Source: Myxococcales bacterium (lineage in GTDB: Bacteria; Myxococcota_A; Polyangia; Polyangiales; Houyiibacteriaceae). From it: 64,000 nucleotides of DNA. This document shows, piece after piece, positions 8,307 through 17,502 of the stretch. The DNA lies in the NCBI GenBank assembly GCA_029861865.1, contig JAOTYL010000011.1, positions 1 through 64,000 on the forward strand. Direction: 5' to 3'. The position numbers and the translations under genes were made by a program. Position 1 is the first letter of the stretch; every line of letters starts with the position of its first letter. Under the pieces are notes generated by a model, which did no database searches, was not told where the DNA came from, and saw only the letters and a program-made list of their open reading frames with translations.

Positions 8307-9032
8307 ATGCCCGTCCGGTCCTTGATCGTGACACCCACCTACAACGAGCGTGACAACCTGGAAATGCTGGTGGCAGGTGTTTTGGAGGTTCTCCCGCAGG
8401 CACATGTCCTGGTGGTCGACGATGCGTCGCCCGACGGCACCGGAGCACTGGCTGACGAGATGGCCGCGCGCGATCCGCGGGTTCACGTACTGCACCGCGC
8501 GGGGAAGCAGGGCCTCGGCACGGCCTATCTCGCGGGCTTCGCCTGGGGATTGGAGCGCGACTACGAGTACCTCTTTGAGATGGACGCAGACCTCTCGCAC
8601 GATCCGAAGTACCTGCCGAGCTTCGTCGAGGCCCTCGATCGGGGCGCGGACCTAGTGATCGGCTCTAGAAACGTGCCGGGCGGCGACGTGAAGGGATGGG
8701 GCCCCGTTCGCCGCTTCATCTCCAAGGGCGGCAGCTTCTACAGTCGCTCGATCCTCGGCCTGCAGGTGCGGGACCTCACGAGCGGGTTCAAGGGATTCAG
8801 ACGCGAGGTGCTCGAAACGATCGGGTTGGATCGGGTGCAATCCGAAGGGTATTCGTTTCAAATCGAGCTCACCTATCGAGCGATTCTCAAAGGCTTCCGC
8901 GTGGTGGAAATTCCAATCGTGTTCGTCGATCGACGCGTCGGACAGAGCAAGATGTCGGGGAGCATTTTCGTCGAGGCGATTTGGATGGTTCCACGGCTTC
9001 GCTGGAACGCAGGTCGAGGGCGCCTCGGCTAA
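8307..9032 (+). CDS. GT2 polyprenol-phosphate mannosyltransferase-like protein (DPM1 type)
   Basis: A family 2 glycosyltransferase, with LIVTPTYNERDNLEMLV at the N-terminus, the nucleotide-binding VLVVDDASPDGTG, and the metal-binding DxD region FEMDADLSHDPKYLP. The following GSRNVPGGDVKGW and the C-terminal VVEIPIVFVDRRVGQSKMSG are hallmarks of dolichol-phosphate mannose synthase-like enzymes, which transfer a sugar from GDP-mannose or a related donor to polyprenyl phosphate. It lacks extra C-terminal membrane helices, as in yeast Dpm1-like or actinobacterial Ppm1 catalytic domains. The ATG at 8307 places the start directly at the domain; a GTG at 8289 adds six residues. No lipoprotein N-acyltransferase or mannosyltransferase partner is adjacent. 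Confidence 0.88.
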   Translation: MPVRSLIVTPTYNERDNLEMLVAGVLEVLPQAHVLVVDDASPDGTGALADEMAARDPRVHVLHRAGKQGLGTAYLAGFAWGLERDYEYLFEMDADLSHDPKYLPSFVEALDRGADLVIGSRNVPGGDVKGWGPVRRFISKGGSFYSRSILGLQVRDLTSGFKGFRREVLETIGLDRVQSEGYSFQIELTYRAILKGFRVVEIPIVFVDRRVGQSKMSGSIFVEAIWMVPRLRWNAGRGRLG

Positions 9033-9060
9033 CGCTGCAGGTTGCTAGTTCGACATTCTC

Positions 9061-11556
9061 CTATGCTCCTTGACGACGTCGGCGTCGCGACCAGAGCGAG
9101 AACAACCCAGCGAGCAGGAGCAGGTCCCAAAGGTCGATTTGGCCCGTGGGAATCGCACTGCATCCACCCAAAAGCTGGGTCGGGCGCGGTTCTTCCGTGA
9201 TGCTGCTTTCACTTGCCGTGAACCGGTCGGCATCGCCCTCGAGCAAGTTCAAGTCCCCGTTGGCGTCCACTTCGATCAACCAACACCTCGCCTCCCCATC
9301 GCCCAAAGAAGCGCAGAGCTCGTAGGTTTCGTGTAGCGAGAAGCAGGCGGGCAGCCGTCCGCTCTTCGACTTCGAGTTCCCATGGGTCACGACCGCTTCC
9401 TCGACCACATTCCATGCTCCCGCGGCCGTCCGTGCGTCGTCCATGTCGATGGCGAAAAACTCCCAGACGACATCGCAACCGTCGGGTAAAGGAGCGCTTT
9501 CGAGAGTGAGCGCCTTTCGGTTATTCCCCTTGCCTTTGGAACCACCGATGCCGCCTTTGGACACGACGCGAATCTTCGCGCAGTCCGTGGCGATTGCGCC
9601 CTGGTCGTCGGTCACCGTGACGCAAGCGTTGTAACGGCCCTTTTGCGTGTAGGTGTGAGAGGTCGCATTCGTCGTGGTCTCTTCCGAGCTTCCGTCGCCG
9701 AATGACCAGGCGTAGGCAACGACCTGACCGTCGGCGTCGGAGGCCGCTGCCTCGACCGCAACGTCGAGCGGTGCCTCGCCCGAGGTGCTACTCACGCTCA
9801 GGGACACGAGTGGCGCCCGATTTCCACCGGGAGGCGGGAGCTCGCACGATGCGCCTGTATAGCCATCAATGCATTCGCACGCATAGGAGCTCAGCCCATC
9901 GAAACAGGTGCCGCCGTTTTGGCAGGGATTCGGCGTGCAATCGTCGGTGTCGATTTCACAGTGCGTGCCTTCAAAGCCCAGGGCGCAGTCACAGGTGTAG
10001 CCCGCCACATCATCCACACAGATGCCGCCGTTCTGGCAAGGATTGTCGGCGCAGTCGTTGACGTTGGTCTCACAGTGAGCCCCCGTGAAGCCCATGGGGC
10101 ACTCACAGGTGTAAGAGTCGACTCCGTCGACACAGAGGCCGCCGTTTTGACACACCACCGACGCACAATCATCGATGTTGATTTCGCAAAACGCTCCGGC
10201 AAAGCCCGCGGCACAAAGACAAGACCCGGCGTCACAGGTGCCACCGTTTTGGCAGACCACACCGGCACATGGATCGCTCGAGGCCCCATCAAACGAAACC
10301 GAAAACGTGGAGCCGTTGGGCGAGTGGCTGAGCTGGGTGAATGTGATTCCGTTGACGGCGTCGTAAAAGCTTTCCCCGTCCGGGAGCAGCGCTAGAAGAT
10401 ACGTTTTCTGACTGGTCGCTCCGTCGCCCTCGTGCACGCTCAGGCGGTTGAGATAAATCGAGGACAGGTTGGCGTCAAAGCCGGTCGCGGTTCTAAACGA
10501 CAGGTAATAGAAGTCGCCCGTGTCGGGCTTTGCGATCTTGAAAGATTGATGCGCGCCAACTTGACTGGGGTCAGGCGCCAACGGCGCCACTTGATAGGTT
10601 CCGCCCGAAGTGATGGTCGTAGCTGGCAGCCAGCCCATCTGCTCCTTGTGGGGAGCATTGACCTGGCGCAGCCGATTGTAAGCGAGACCCATGAAGTCGG
10701 TGTTGTCGCCGTAGTCGTATTCCGGGGTTGAGGCGTGTTGCATGCCGAGGTTGTGGCCGAGCTCGTGCGCATAGACATCTGGGATCCCACACCGAAAGAT
10801 CCAGGCCCGGCTCGGGTTTCCCCCGTGGGTCCCGGATCCAACCGCCGGACAAACGTTGGGCGGCAAGACGTAGACCTTGCGCATGTAGGTGTCGGGGTCG
10901 ATGCCACTCGCCCTCGCAGCGGCATCGGTCGCCTCAGACCAGCCCGCGACATCGCAAGTGGAGCTCGAGTAACCGATGTCGAAGGGGCCCACCGTGTCCC
11001 CCGTGAACCAGACCTCGCCGAACGAAGTCTCCCGGTAAAGGTCGTCGATGGACCCGTCGGACGGATCTGTGAACATGAGATCCTGTACCGCGTCCACGGA
11101 ACAACTCACATCGGCGTCCTGGAAGTTCGCGATCATCACGAGCGTGCGCTGCTCTCCAGAGACCATGAGCTGACCCGCCGCGATCGTCGTGACGCCCGCC
11201 CCACCGCTTCCGTTGGCGTCTACGATGAGCTCCTTGCCGCTCGGGAGACCACGCGCACGAACCCTCGCTCCGGTCATCAGGCCCTGAGGTGCTTCTTGTT
11301 CGAAGCGGAGCTCCCAGCGCTTGCCGGTTACCGACTCCTCGAGCGTGAAACGTCGCTCTGCCTGTCCGCGCTCGAAGTCATCGCTGACGATGACCTCCAG
11401 CTTGCCCTCCACAGCGACGACTTGCCCGCGTTTCCCGGGCGCCGCGATCCCGGTCCGCGGCGCCAGTAGCAAGGCGATGCTGAGCGCGACGAGCCATACG
11501 AGATGCACGCGCGCGGCGCGACCGGAGAGCAGTACCTCCGCTGATTTTCTGGACAT
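9061..11556 (-). CDS. Secreted zinc metalloprotease with four EGF-like repeats, PKD domain and C-terminal anchor
   Basis: An 831-residue exported protein. Residues 17-39 form a signal peptide. The zinc site HELGHNLGMQH (His264, Glu265, His268, His274) and a downstream Met-containing DFMGL fit the metzincin-like gametolysin/M11 fold. Four EGF-like modules follow (about 430-457, 462-495, 500-533, 538-571), each with CQNGGxC, and three opening with a D-D/N-C calcium-binding-type signature. Residues 580-665 form a PKD domain (YAWSFGDGSSEETT). The C-terminus has GGCSA, a hydrophobic helix (WDLLLLAGLFSLW) and RRRRRQ, resembling the MYXO-CTERM sorting signal of Myxococcota. Substrate unknown; a predatory, matrix or developmental role is speculation. 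Confidence 0.92.
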   Translation of the reverse strand: MSRKSAEVLLSGRAARVHLVWLVALSIALLLAPRTGIAAPGKRGQVVAVEGKLEVIVSDDFERGQAERRFTLEESVTGKRWELRFEQEAPQGLMTGARVRARGLPSGKELIVDANGSGGAGVTTIAAGQLMVSGEQRTLVMIANFQDADVSCSVDAVQDLMFTDPSDGSIDDLYRETSFGEVWFTGDTVGPFDIGYSSSTCDVAGWSEATDAAARASGIDPDTYMRKVYVLPPNVCPAVGSGTHGGNPSRAWIFRCGIPDVYAHELGHNLGMQHASTPEYDYGDNTDFMGLAYNRLRQVNAPHKEQMGWLPATTITSGGTYQVAPLAPDPSQVGAHQSFKIAKPDTGDFYYLSFRTATGFDANLSSIYLNRLSVHEGDGATSQKTYLLALLPDGESFYDAVNGITFTQLSHSPNGSTFSVSFDGASSDPCAGVVCQNGGTCDAGSCLCAAGFAGAFCEINIDDCASVVCQNGGLCVDGVDSYTCECPMGFTGAHCETNVNDCADNPCQNGGICVDDVAGYTCDCALGFEGTHCEIDTDDCTPNPCQNGGTCFDGLSSYACECIDGYTGASCELPPPGGNRAPLVSLSVSSTSGEAPLDVAVEAAASDADGQVVAYAWSFGDGSSEETTTNATSHTYTQKGRYNACVTVTDDQGAIATDCAKIRVVSKGGIGGSKGKGNNRKALTLESAPLPDGCDVVWEFFAIDMDDARTAAGAWNVVEEAVVTHGNSKSKSGRLPACFSLHETYELCASLGDGEARCWLIEVDANGDLNLLEGDADRFTASESSITEEPRPTQLLGGCSAIPTGQIDLWDLLLLAGLFSLWSRRRRRQGA

Positions 11557-11674
11557 CCCCCTACTCCTTAAGGGCTAATCTGGCCGTTGAGTCGGGAGGT
11601 GGCAACCCCTAAAGCGCAGGCAATCGCGCAGATCGACAAACCTGTGAGCCGCAGCACTGAAAGTGTCGACCGAT

Positions 11675-11714
11675 TGTCGCTACTTGTGGCGACGTGTCGC
11701 TGCTCGCAGCGACA
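11675..11714. promoter_or_regulatory. Two adjacent inverted repeats upstream of the metalloprotease
   Basis: In the 220-bp gap upstream of the metalloprotease gene, two small hairpins lie head-to-tail: TGTCGC/GCGACG (11675-11693) and TGTCGCTG/CAGCGACA (11695-11714). The arm TGTCGCT is repeated, so they could be tandem operator sites or an RNA structure. The rest of the gap (11557-11674, 11715-11776) shows no gene. Function is a guess. Confidence 0.3.
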
Positions 11715-11776
11715 TGTCAGCACGCATTGTGCGCGAGACCCCTGCGAAAGCGTTGCCGCCGCGGTCCGCGCCAGAG

Positions 11777-13459
11777 CTACCGGAGTTCCTCGAGCCTTAC
11801 CCCTCGCAGTATCAGCTGAGCGCCCGGCGCTGTAGGGAGGAGGCCCGCGCTGCCCACCAGAGTGACGCCGCCCGCGCCACGGGCGTCGAGCGTCAGCTCT
11901 CCACGAACCTCGGGCAGCGCCCGGTCCAGCATCAGGCGCCGTACAGCGGCAAACACACGCGAGTCGAAGCGGATTAAATCCGGCCCTTCGGTGGCGTTGG
12001 CCAGCTCGATGGCGCCGCGTAAGGGGCAGTCGTTGGCGGCCCGCGTGCAAGCCCGCAACTCGAGATCGACTACCGTGTCCACCTCGAGCACAGCAAAGGC
12101 TTGACGCTCGAAGGCACCGATGTCGGTGATGCCCGCAACCCTCCGAGGATCGCCACGACCGCGCTGGTCCCAGCGGAGGGGCTCGCCGCGCTCATCGACG
12201 GCCGACGCATTGTCGCCCAAGTTGATCGCGGGGCTCCCCCCGCTGAGCGGAAGGGTTTGCGTGGGCCCGTTATAGCCCCCGAGCTTGCCGAGCCTTGGAT
12301 CTGCGCGGCTGATTGGCTCGGCGCACCCGTCGTTCGCCTCGATGAGATTGTGGACGCTTTTCGCGTCAACCGGCCCGGCAGCCGCGCAGTCCGCGCTGCC
12401 GCCCTCGCTGTTGGCCACGATGGTGTTGCGCAGCAGCATCGGGCCCTCGCTGTAGATCCCGCCCCCGACCCGGGCGCTGTTGCCGGAGAACGTGCAGTTG
12501 GTGACCGTAAGGGGGGCCTCGCTGGCCAAGCCGCCCCCGGCTTTCCCCGCTCGGTTGCCGACGAACGTGCTGTTGATGACGACGAGGCTGCCGCCCACGT
12601 GCGCAATGCCGCCGCCATCTGAAGAGGCGCGGTTGCGAAAGAAGGTAACGCCCTTGACCACCAAATCTCCCCGGTTGACGATCCCGCCGCCCTTCTCTGA
12701 ATGACCCGCCGAGATCGTGAGGTGCTTCAACGTGACCTTCGCTCCCTCAGCTAAAAAAAACACGCGGCGTTGATGTTCCCCGCTCACGGTCACGCCACTC
12801 GGTTTCCAGAGCCTGCCTTCGATGTACCCGTCGATGGTGACCTCGCCGACTAAAGCCGGCAAGTCGGTCGCCAGCGCGATCTTCTGCGGCGTTGCAAAGG
12901 GACCGGCCGTCGAATCGAACGTGATGCTATCCGGACCCTGAAGAGCGTTGGCATTCAGAATCGCCTGGCGCAACGAACCCTCACCTGCGTCGGCGACCGT
13001 CGTCACGACGAAATCGTTCTGTGGGATTCTCAAGGTCGTACGGCCTGCAGATCGATCGATCGAATAGGCATCTGACGCCTCGAGATTCAGGATGACGGTT
13101 TCAGCAGCTTCCGCCGCAACGTCATCGAGGGCTTCGAGGACCAACTCGATGAAGGCTTGTCCAGCGGGGATGATTGCAGACACCGTATTGGCATCAACTT
13201 CATCCGCACCGCGGACGGCGTAATCCGCTTCGAAGACAGCGTCTCCGCCGATCGAAAGAGTCACCGCCAGGTCCCCCGCGGTTCGGTCGCGTTGGATTCG
13301 GACCCTTGCGCGCTTGCCCTCGGGGACGACGTGCTCGAGTGCGGTGATACTCAGTTTCGCCTTTGGCCCTTGCGCTGAGCTGGTCGAGCTAAGACATCCG
13401 CCGCATGCCAGGCTGAGGATAAGCACGGCACACTTCAGAAAGAAAAAGGGCCCGGCCAT
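11777..13459 (-). CDS. Lipoprotein with Calx-beta domain and right-handed beta-helix
   Basis: The 560-residue protein has a lipoprotein leader (AVLILSLACGGC). A Calx-beta domain (about 35-150) contains DYAVRG and AETVILNLEASD. A parallel beta-helix follows, introduced by a CSLREA-like motif (GEGSLRQAILNAN) and built of polymorphic-outer-membrane-protein-type repeats such as GGGIVNRGDL, SDGGGIAHVGG and CTFSGNSARVGGGIY. A second CSLREA-like motif (NDCPLRGAIELAN) near residue 480 opens another helix, but the protein stops only about 80 residues later, so the second helix looks truncated. The ATG lies in the loop of a strong terminator hairpin; a GTG 33 bp downstream, which still keeps part of the signal peptide, is an alternative start. 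Likely a surface adhesin-like protein; no enzyme motif. Confidence 0.8.
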   Translation of the reverse strand: MAGPFFFLKCAVLILSLACGGCLSSTSSAQGPKAKLSITALEHVVPEGKRARVRIQRDRTAGDLAVTLSIGGDAVFEADYAVRGADEVDANTVSAIIPAGQAFIELVLEALDDVAAEAAETVILNLEASDAYSIDRSAGRTTLRIPQNDFVVTTVADAGEGSLRQAILNANALQGPDSITFDSTAGPFATPQKIALATDLPALVGEVTIDGYIEGRLWKPSGVTVSGEHQRRVFFLAEGAKVTLKHLTISAGHSEKGGGIVNRGDLVVKGVTFFRNRASSDGGGIAHVGGSLVVINSTFVGNRAGKAGGGLASEAPLTVTNCTFSGNSARVGGGIYSEGPMLLRNTIVANSEGGSADCAAAGPVDAKSVHNLIEANDGCAEPISRADPRLGKLGGYNGPTQTLPLSGGSPAINLGDNASAVDERGEPLRWDQRGRGDPRRVAGITDIGAFERQAFAVLEVDTVVDLELRACTRAANDCPLRGAIELANATEGPDLIRFDSRVFAAVRRLMLDRALPEVRGELTLDARGAGGVTLVGSAGLLPTAPGAQLILRGVRLEELR

Positions 13460-13477
13460 GTGGCCGGGCCCCTTTTT
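13443..13477 (-). terminator. Strong intrinsic terminator of the DUF11-type gene, overlapping the next start codon
   Basis: A perfect 11-bp stem (GGGCCCGGCCA with TGGCCGGGCCC) has a two-base loop. It is flanked by AAAAA on one side and CTTTTT on the other, so it can act in both directions. It lies 18 bp past the stop codon at 13495. The ATG of the next lipoprotein gene (13459) falls exactly at the loop. Confidence 0.85.
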
Positions 13478-13494
13478 CAGCTCAAAGCGCTGAT

Positions 13495-16400
13495 TTACGG
13501 TACGCAGAGCGTTCCGTTGTTGTAGGAATCGAGGATCCCGGCCAGTTCGTTGGCTTCTTGCTTGGTCCGGCTGTTGATCTCAGTGGTTCCTTTGGAGAAG
13601 TAGTCACCCGTGCCGGTGAAGCCGATATCCACGAGCAACATCTGCCCATCGATCACGGCCTGCCCGGCTTCCGGACACACCCCAGCGCCAGCGGTGTCGT
13701 TGGCGATTGCCGCCAACAGCTGAGCCGCCAGCCCATAGGCTGCGTCGTTGGCCTTCTTCTTGCCACTCGCGATGTCTCGCTTGTCGAGGATGTTGACCGC
13801 ATCCTGGGTGCCCTGGTCGCAGTCAAAGACGTCATCGTCTGCGATCATGTTCAGCAATCCGACCGTGATCCCCGGGGCTTGCAAAACATCATCAAGCAGC
13901 GCATTGCCACTGCCGAGGCGCTCTGCGGGCGTTCCACCGCCATTTTCGATGGCCGTGTCGACCTGGCCGCCACCGGAGCAGGAGTCCCAGTTCTTCCAGT
14001 AGCCGATGGTGCGCGGCTCACCGCCTGGGAACTCGTTGTTGATCTCGAAGACCTCTGTTGCTCCGGCGTCAGCGACGAAGTTGATGCATCGCTCATCGTT
14101 TGAATAGATGGCCGGTGGCGGCGCGTACATCGGATCGAAGACATTGCTCCAGCCCGGCGGCACGGCAACCGGATCGTCATTGACGGCCGGTACGAACGGA
14201 ATGAGCGTCTCCGGAGTCCCGTCGTCGTTGGCGTCGCCCATCCAGGTGTTCGTCCAGGCAGCGGGAATCGCCACCTCGCAGAGCCGATACACCCGGTACG
14301 GATCCAACTGGTATGGGACGAGGTCCGCATCGAATGCCACCATCGAAGGTGGCGACATGACCGTTCCGATGACCGGATCGTCCTGTGTGCAGCCATTAAC
14401 CCCGCAGTCTTGGAGTTGGAACACCCAATTCTGCGTCGCTGGGTTTGGTGACTCGTTGGGTTCGCCCTGGGTCAGCTTGATGATCTTGGCCTCACCCGCC
14501 ACGACGCAGGTGTCCGAAGCCATCGCCTCGTCCGTATTGGGCAAACCGGTGAATTCCGGCAGCACCCACGAGGCCGTCACGGTGTTGCTCACGGTTGCTT
14601 GTCCTGCGAACGGACCCGGCTTGCTCACATCGAAATCCTTTGAATCGCCAGCCGCCAGCGGGAAGGTCCCGATGCCGTCATCTGCGGTCACGATCAGCTC
14701 CACATCGCCGGTGTTCGCGATGGTGACCAAGAACGTCGCCGGCCCGTCCTGCGGCACAGGCTCGTTCGTGCAGGTCTTCGTTACCGTGAAGCTGGGATCG
14801 ATGAGATCAACCGTATGCCCGTCCGTCAGCGTACCGGAGCCACCAAATCCATCGCTGAATTCCACGGTTACCGTGTTCAACAGTGGATCGGGGTCATCGA
14901 TCTGCACCACGTATTCGTAGGTGATGGTGCAGGACTCACCGATCAGCAGCTTGGTTGGCGCCACGGGGCAGTCAAACGATGTAATCGCCCCGTTGGTGGT
15001 GCCATCGGTCAGATCCCCAACCAGGCTGTCGGTGATGGAATCCAGTGTCAGGTCGAGCGCACCGATGTTGTTGATGCTCACCGTGTATTCGACCGTGTCG
15101 CCGGCCTTGGAGATTTCCGGCCCATTCTTTGCGACCGAAAGCGCCTGCTCCTCTGGAATCACAGTGATCGTGACGGAATCCTCGCCTGAAAGCTCATTCG
15201 GAAAACCCTCTGGCGAACAGAGCACCGTAGCGGTGTTCGTGCACTCGATGTCGCCGTCGAAGCTGCATGACGGATCGTTCGCAGGATCACTGAACATCTT
15301 GCCTTTCATGATCACTTCGGTGTCACCCGGCATCAGCATCACACCCTTCCGATCAATCTCGAGCACGGGATCGCTGATGTCGCACACCAGCGTCGGAGTG
15401 TCGCCCGAGCTCGTATTCTCGAGTGTCAACGTATAGTCGACATTGCCACCGATCAGGAGCAGCGTCGGAGACGCTGACTTGCCGGTAGCGACGCAGTCCG
15501 GGTCATCGCCGCCGAAGCAGATCGACGGCTGGAACAGGTTCGTTTCCGCATCATCGCTGTCCGTGAACTCGAGCGAGGTGGGATCGGCGAACTCGGTGTA
15601 GACGATGTCAACCGTGTTTACGAGTGGATCGTCATCACCTTCTTCCACAGTCCGGCTGTAGGTGATCGTGCAGCTCGCGCCGGGAGCGAGTGACGCGCCG
15701 CAATCAGAGTTGGCCGCGTTCGTCAGATCTCCTGCGAGGCTGTCGGTGATGCTCTGCTTGTAGAGCGTCGCGCGGCCGGTGTTCTCGACGGTGACCGAAT
15801 AGTTGACGTCATCGCCCACCTTGGAGAGTTCATCGGCCTCTTTGGTCACCTCGATGCCGCAGACCGGGAACGCGCCGAGGGCGAAGTCTTTGAGCTGCGC
15901 CGTTAGCGACTGAGACGAACGGGTCTCAGCCACGAACGAGCTGAAGCAGCCGATGTCCTGTCCGAGCAGCGCCGTGATGTCGAGTCCGAACTCAGCGAAA
16001 ACCGCCGGGTCGTACTCCGTGTTGCCGTCCTTGTCGAGATACGGGAAAACTGGGTCCCCCGTCTTGGTTGTCTCGTTGATCACGCCGCAGACGTCATCTC
16101 CTGCCGCTACGTTTGCGCAATCGGCTCCACCGACGAGCAGGACTGGACCCACCGGCTTGTTGCCGGGCCCAATTGTGTTGTCCCATCGGTACACCTGGAT
16201 GGCGCCCACGCCGCCGCCCATGGTGAACTCGGCCGCAACGAAGATATCCCCGTCGCTGTGGTCACCGATGAACGTTCCCGGTGTGTTGTCGTCGTCGGTG
16301 CCGAGTATGCCGTCATTGCCTGCGACGGGATCGCCGTCCGCGGTCTGCCCCGACAAGGTCACCGGCTGCCGAAAGAACCAGAAACCCACGTTGTTGGAGC

Positions 16401-16986
16401 CCTGCTCCGCGTACGTGTCGAGCCCGAAATAGAAAATGGTATGCCCGTCGTTCGGGTCGTCGTAGGCCGCAGCGAACGCATTGACGATGTCATTCTTGTC
16501 GGGCACTTGGTCGTTGAACGTGTCGTACAGCCACGGGCCGCCCGCTCCGTCCGCCGGGTCACTTGCACCGGGTCCGCAAGGATCCTGCAAGCATTCGGTG
16601 TCCTTGGACCCGCCGCCCGTGAAGAAGCTGATCTCGGGCGTTCTCCCTTCGAAGGGGCCCGGGATTTCGTTATTTGCGAACGTATCTTGGATAAACGCAG
16701 TGGCAAACGCACCGGACGTACCATTGAAGACGTTCTCCCAGTCGTCGCCCGGTACCAGAACGTCGTCCATGGTGTTGCCGTCTCCCGTGCCATCGACGAC
16801 ATCGAGCTCAAAGAGTCCGACGTCGTGAACCGCCTGCACGGAACTGCCCACACTCTCGTCGCCTCCGCTGGTACAGCCGAGCGCGGTAACACCCGACAGA
16901 CCGAGTAGTGCCACGCTCGTCAAAAAGCGCCGCGCGAACGCAACACTGCGCTTGTGTATAACAACCTTGTTTCGTTCCATCTCCAA
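13495..16986 (-). CDS. Large surface lipoprotein with DUF11-type repeats
   Basis: A 1163-residue lipoprotein: an n-region of Lys/Arg, a hydrophobic stretch and the lipobox TALGC (Cys38). Residues about 50-380 form an acidic Asp/Gly-rich N-domain. Then come repeated DUF11/conserved-repeat domains with the pattern sVTKxAdxxxxGDxVxYxVTVxNxG (e.g. KVGDDVNYSVTVENTG, KAGDTVEYTVSINNIG), each with the TNTVTV-like edge strand. The C-terminal region contains RTIGYWKNWDSC, a motif frequent in secreted repeat proteins. AAGGAG precedes the ATG at 16986. No catalytic motif; likely a cell-surface stalk or matrix protein. It is acidic and compositionally distinct from cytoplasmic neighbours. Confidence 0.85.
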   Translation of the reverse strand: MEMERNKVVIHKRSVAFARRFLTSVALLGLSGVTALGCTSGGDESVGSSVQAVHDVGLFELDVVDGTGDGNTMDDVLVPGDDWENVFNGTSGAFATAFIQDTFANNEIPGPFEGRTPEISFFTGGGSKDTECLQDPCGPGASDPADGAGGPWLYDTFNDQVPDKNDIVNAFAAAYDDPNDGHTIFYFGLDTYAEQGSNNVGFWFFRQPVTLSGQTADGDPVAGNDGILGTDDDNTPGTFIGDHSDGDIFVAAEFTMGGGVGAIQVYRWDNTIGPGNKPVGPVLLVGGADCANVAAGDDVCGVINETTKTGDPVFPYLDKDGNTEYDPAVFAEFGLDITALLGQDIGCFSSFVAETRSSQSLTAQLKDFALGAFPVCGIEVTKEADELSKVGDDVNYSVTVENTGRATLYKQSITDSLAGDLTNAANSDCGASLAPGASCTITYSRTVEEGDDDPLVNTVDIVYTEFADPTSLEFTDSDDAETNLFQPSICFGGDDPDCVATGKSASPTLLLIGGNVDYTLTLENTSSGDTPTLVCDISDPVLEIDRKGVMLMPGDTEVIMKGKMFSDPANDPSCSFDGDIECTNTATVLCSPEGFPNELSGEDSVTITVIPEEQALSVAKNGPEISKAGDTVEYTVSINNIGALDLTLDSITDSLVGDLTDGTTNGAITSFDCPVAPTKLLIGESCTITYEYVVQIDDPDPLLNTVTVEFSDGFGGSGTLTDGHTVDLIDPSFTVTKTCTNEPVPQDGPATFLVTIANTGDVELIVTADDGIGTFPLAAGDSKDFDVSKPGPFAGQATVSNTVTASWVLPEFTGLPNTDEAMASDTCVVAGEAKIIKLTQGEPNESPNPATQNWVFQLQDCGVNGCTQDDPVIGTVMSPPSMVAFDADLVPYQLDPYRVYRLCEVAIPAAWTNTWMGDANDDGTPETLIPFVPAVNDDPVAVPPGWSNVFDPMYAPPPAIYSNDERCINFVADAGATEVFEINNEFPGGEPRTIGYWKNWDSCSGGGQVDTAIENGGGTPAERLGSGNALLDDVLQAPGITVGLLNMIADDDVFDCDQGTQDAVNILDKRDIASGKKKANDAAYGLAAQLLAAIANDTAGAGVCPEAGQAVIDGQMLLVDIGFTGTGDYFSKGTTEINSRTKQEANELAGILDSYNNGTLCVP

Positions 16987-17251
16987 CTCCTTGCGAAACG
17001 ATTGGTTCCTTCCCGTTCCGTGCCCGGCTTGAGCAAGCGCAAACGGTTCTGAACGCGGCTAGTCACCCGTCCAGTACGGTGGACGACCGCTATACCGCTA
17101 GGGGGCTGAAGTTGTCTATACTTAAAGTTACTTCTCGGTTCGCTCTGAACGCGAGGCAAGCGCCACTACAATACAGGCAATGGCACTTCCGTGAGCAATG
17201 CGAACAACGTGAGCCAAAAGGCCTACGTCGGTTTGACGGGCGTCGCACCTC
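16987..17251. other. Intergenic region upstream of the DUF11-type gene
   Basis: This 265-bp stretch is lower in GC than its surroundings (for example around 17110-17130, CTATACTTAAAGTTAC). It probably holds the promoter of the large lipoprotein gene, but I cannot place -35/-10 boxes with confidence. No reading frame here has recognisable protein features. Confidence 0.4.
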
Positions 17252-17502
17252 AGATGCGTAGCGGCTGCTCGACGACGGCTTTGTGCTCCTCGGGGCAGTG
17301 CGTCGCGTCGGCTCGCCATTCGGCCGCACAATTCGCAGCGGCGGCGCTCATGCCGTGTGCAAACACGCTTGCAAGGACGGTGAGGATCACGACGTCGAAG
17401 ACCAGGTCGCCGTGGGGGAGGGCGGCCTCTTCCAAGATCAGGATCGCAAACAACAGCGACGCCAGGCCGCGCGGGCCCGAACCAGCCGAGGAACAGGACG
17501 CT
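17252..17502 (-). pseudogene. Truncated, frameshifted copy of the CPA1 antiporter 3' end
   Basis: The translated piece (GPRGLASLLFAILILEEAAL through HCPEEHKAVVEQPLR) is nearly identical to the C-terminus of the complete antiporter at 20142-21398. DNA similarity runs from about 17252 to 17502 against 20144-20398. One extra G in GCGGG at 17473-17475 (GCGG in the intact gene) breaks the frame; upstream of it the other frame still encodes VLFLGWF. The rest of the gene is missing. It lies in direct orientation relative to the intact copy, on the other side of the caspase-like gene. The remaining 17503-17681 shows nothing recognisable. Confidence 0.88.

Noticed and set aside
9700-10400. Repeated TGCCGCCGTTTTGGCAG-like DNA that looks like an array of spaced repeats
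   Set aside because: These are the codons of the four EGF-like modules (CQNGGxC), not a CRISPR or intergenic repeat; spacing follows the protein repeats.
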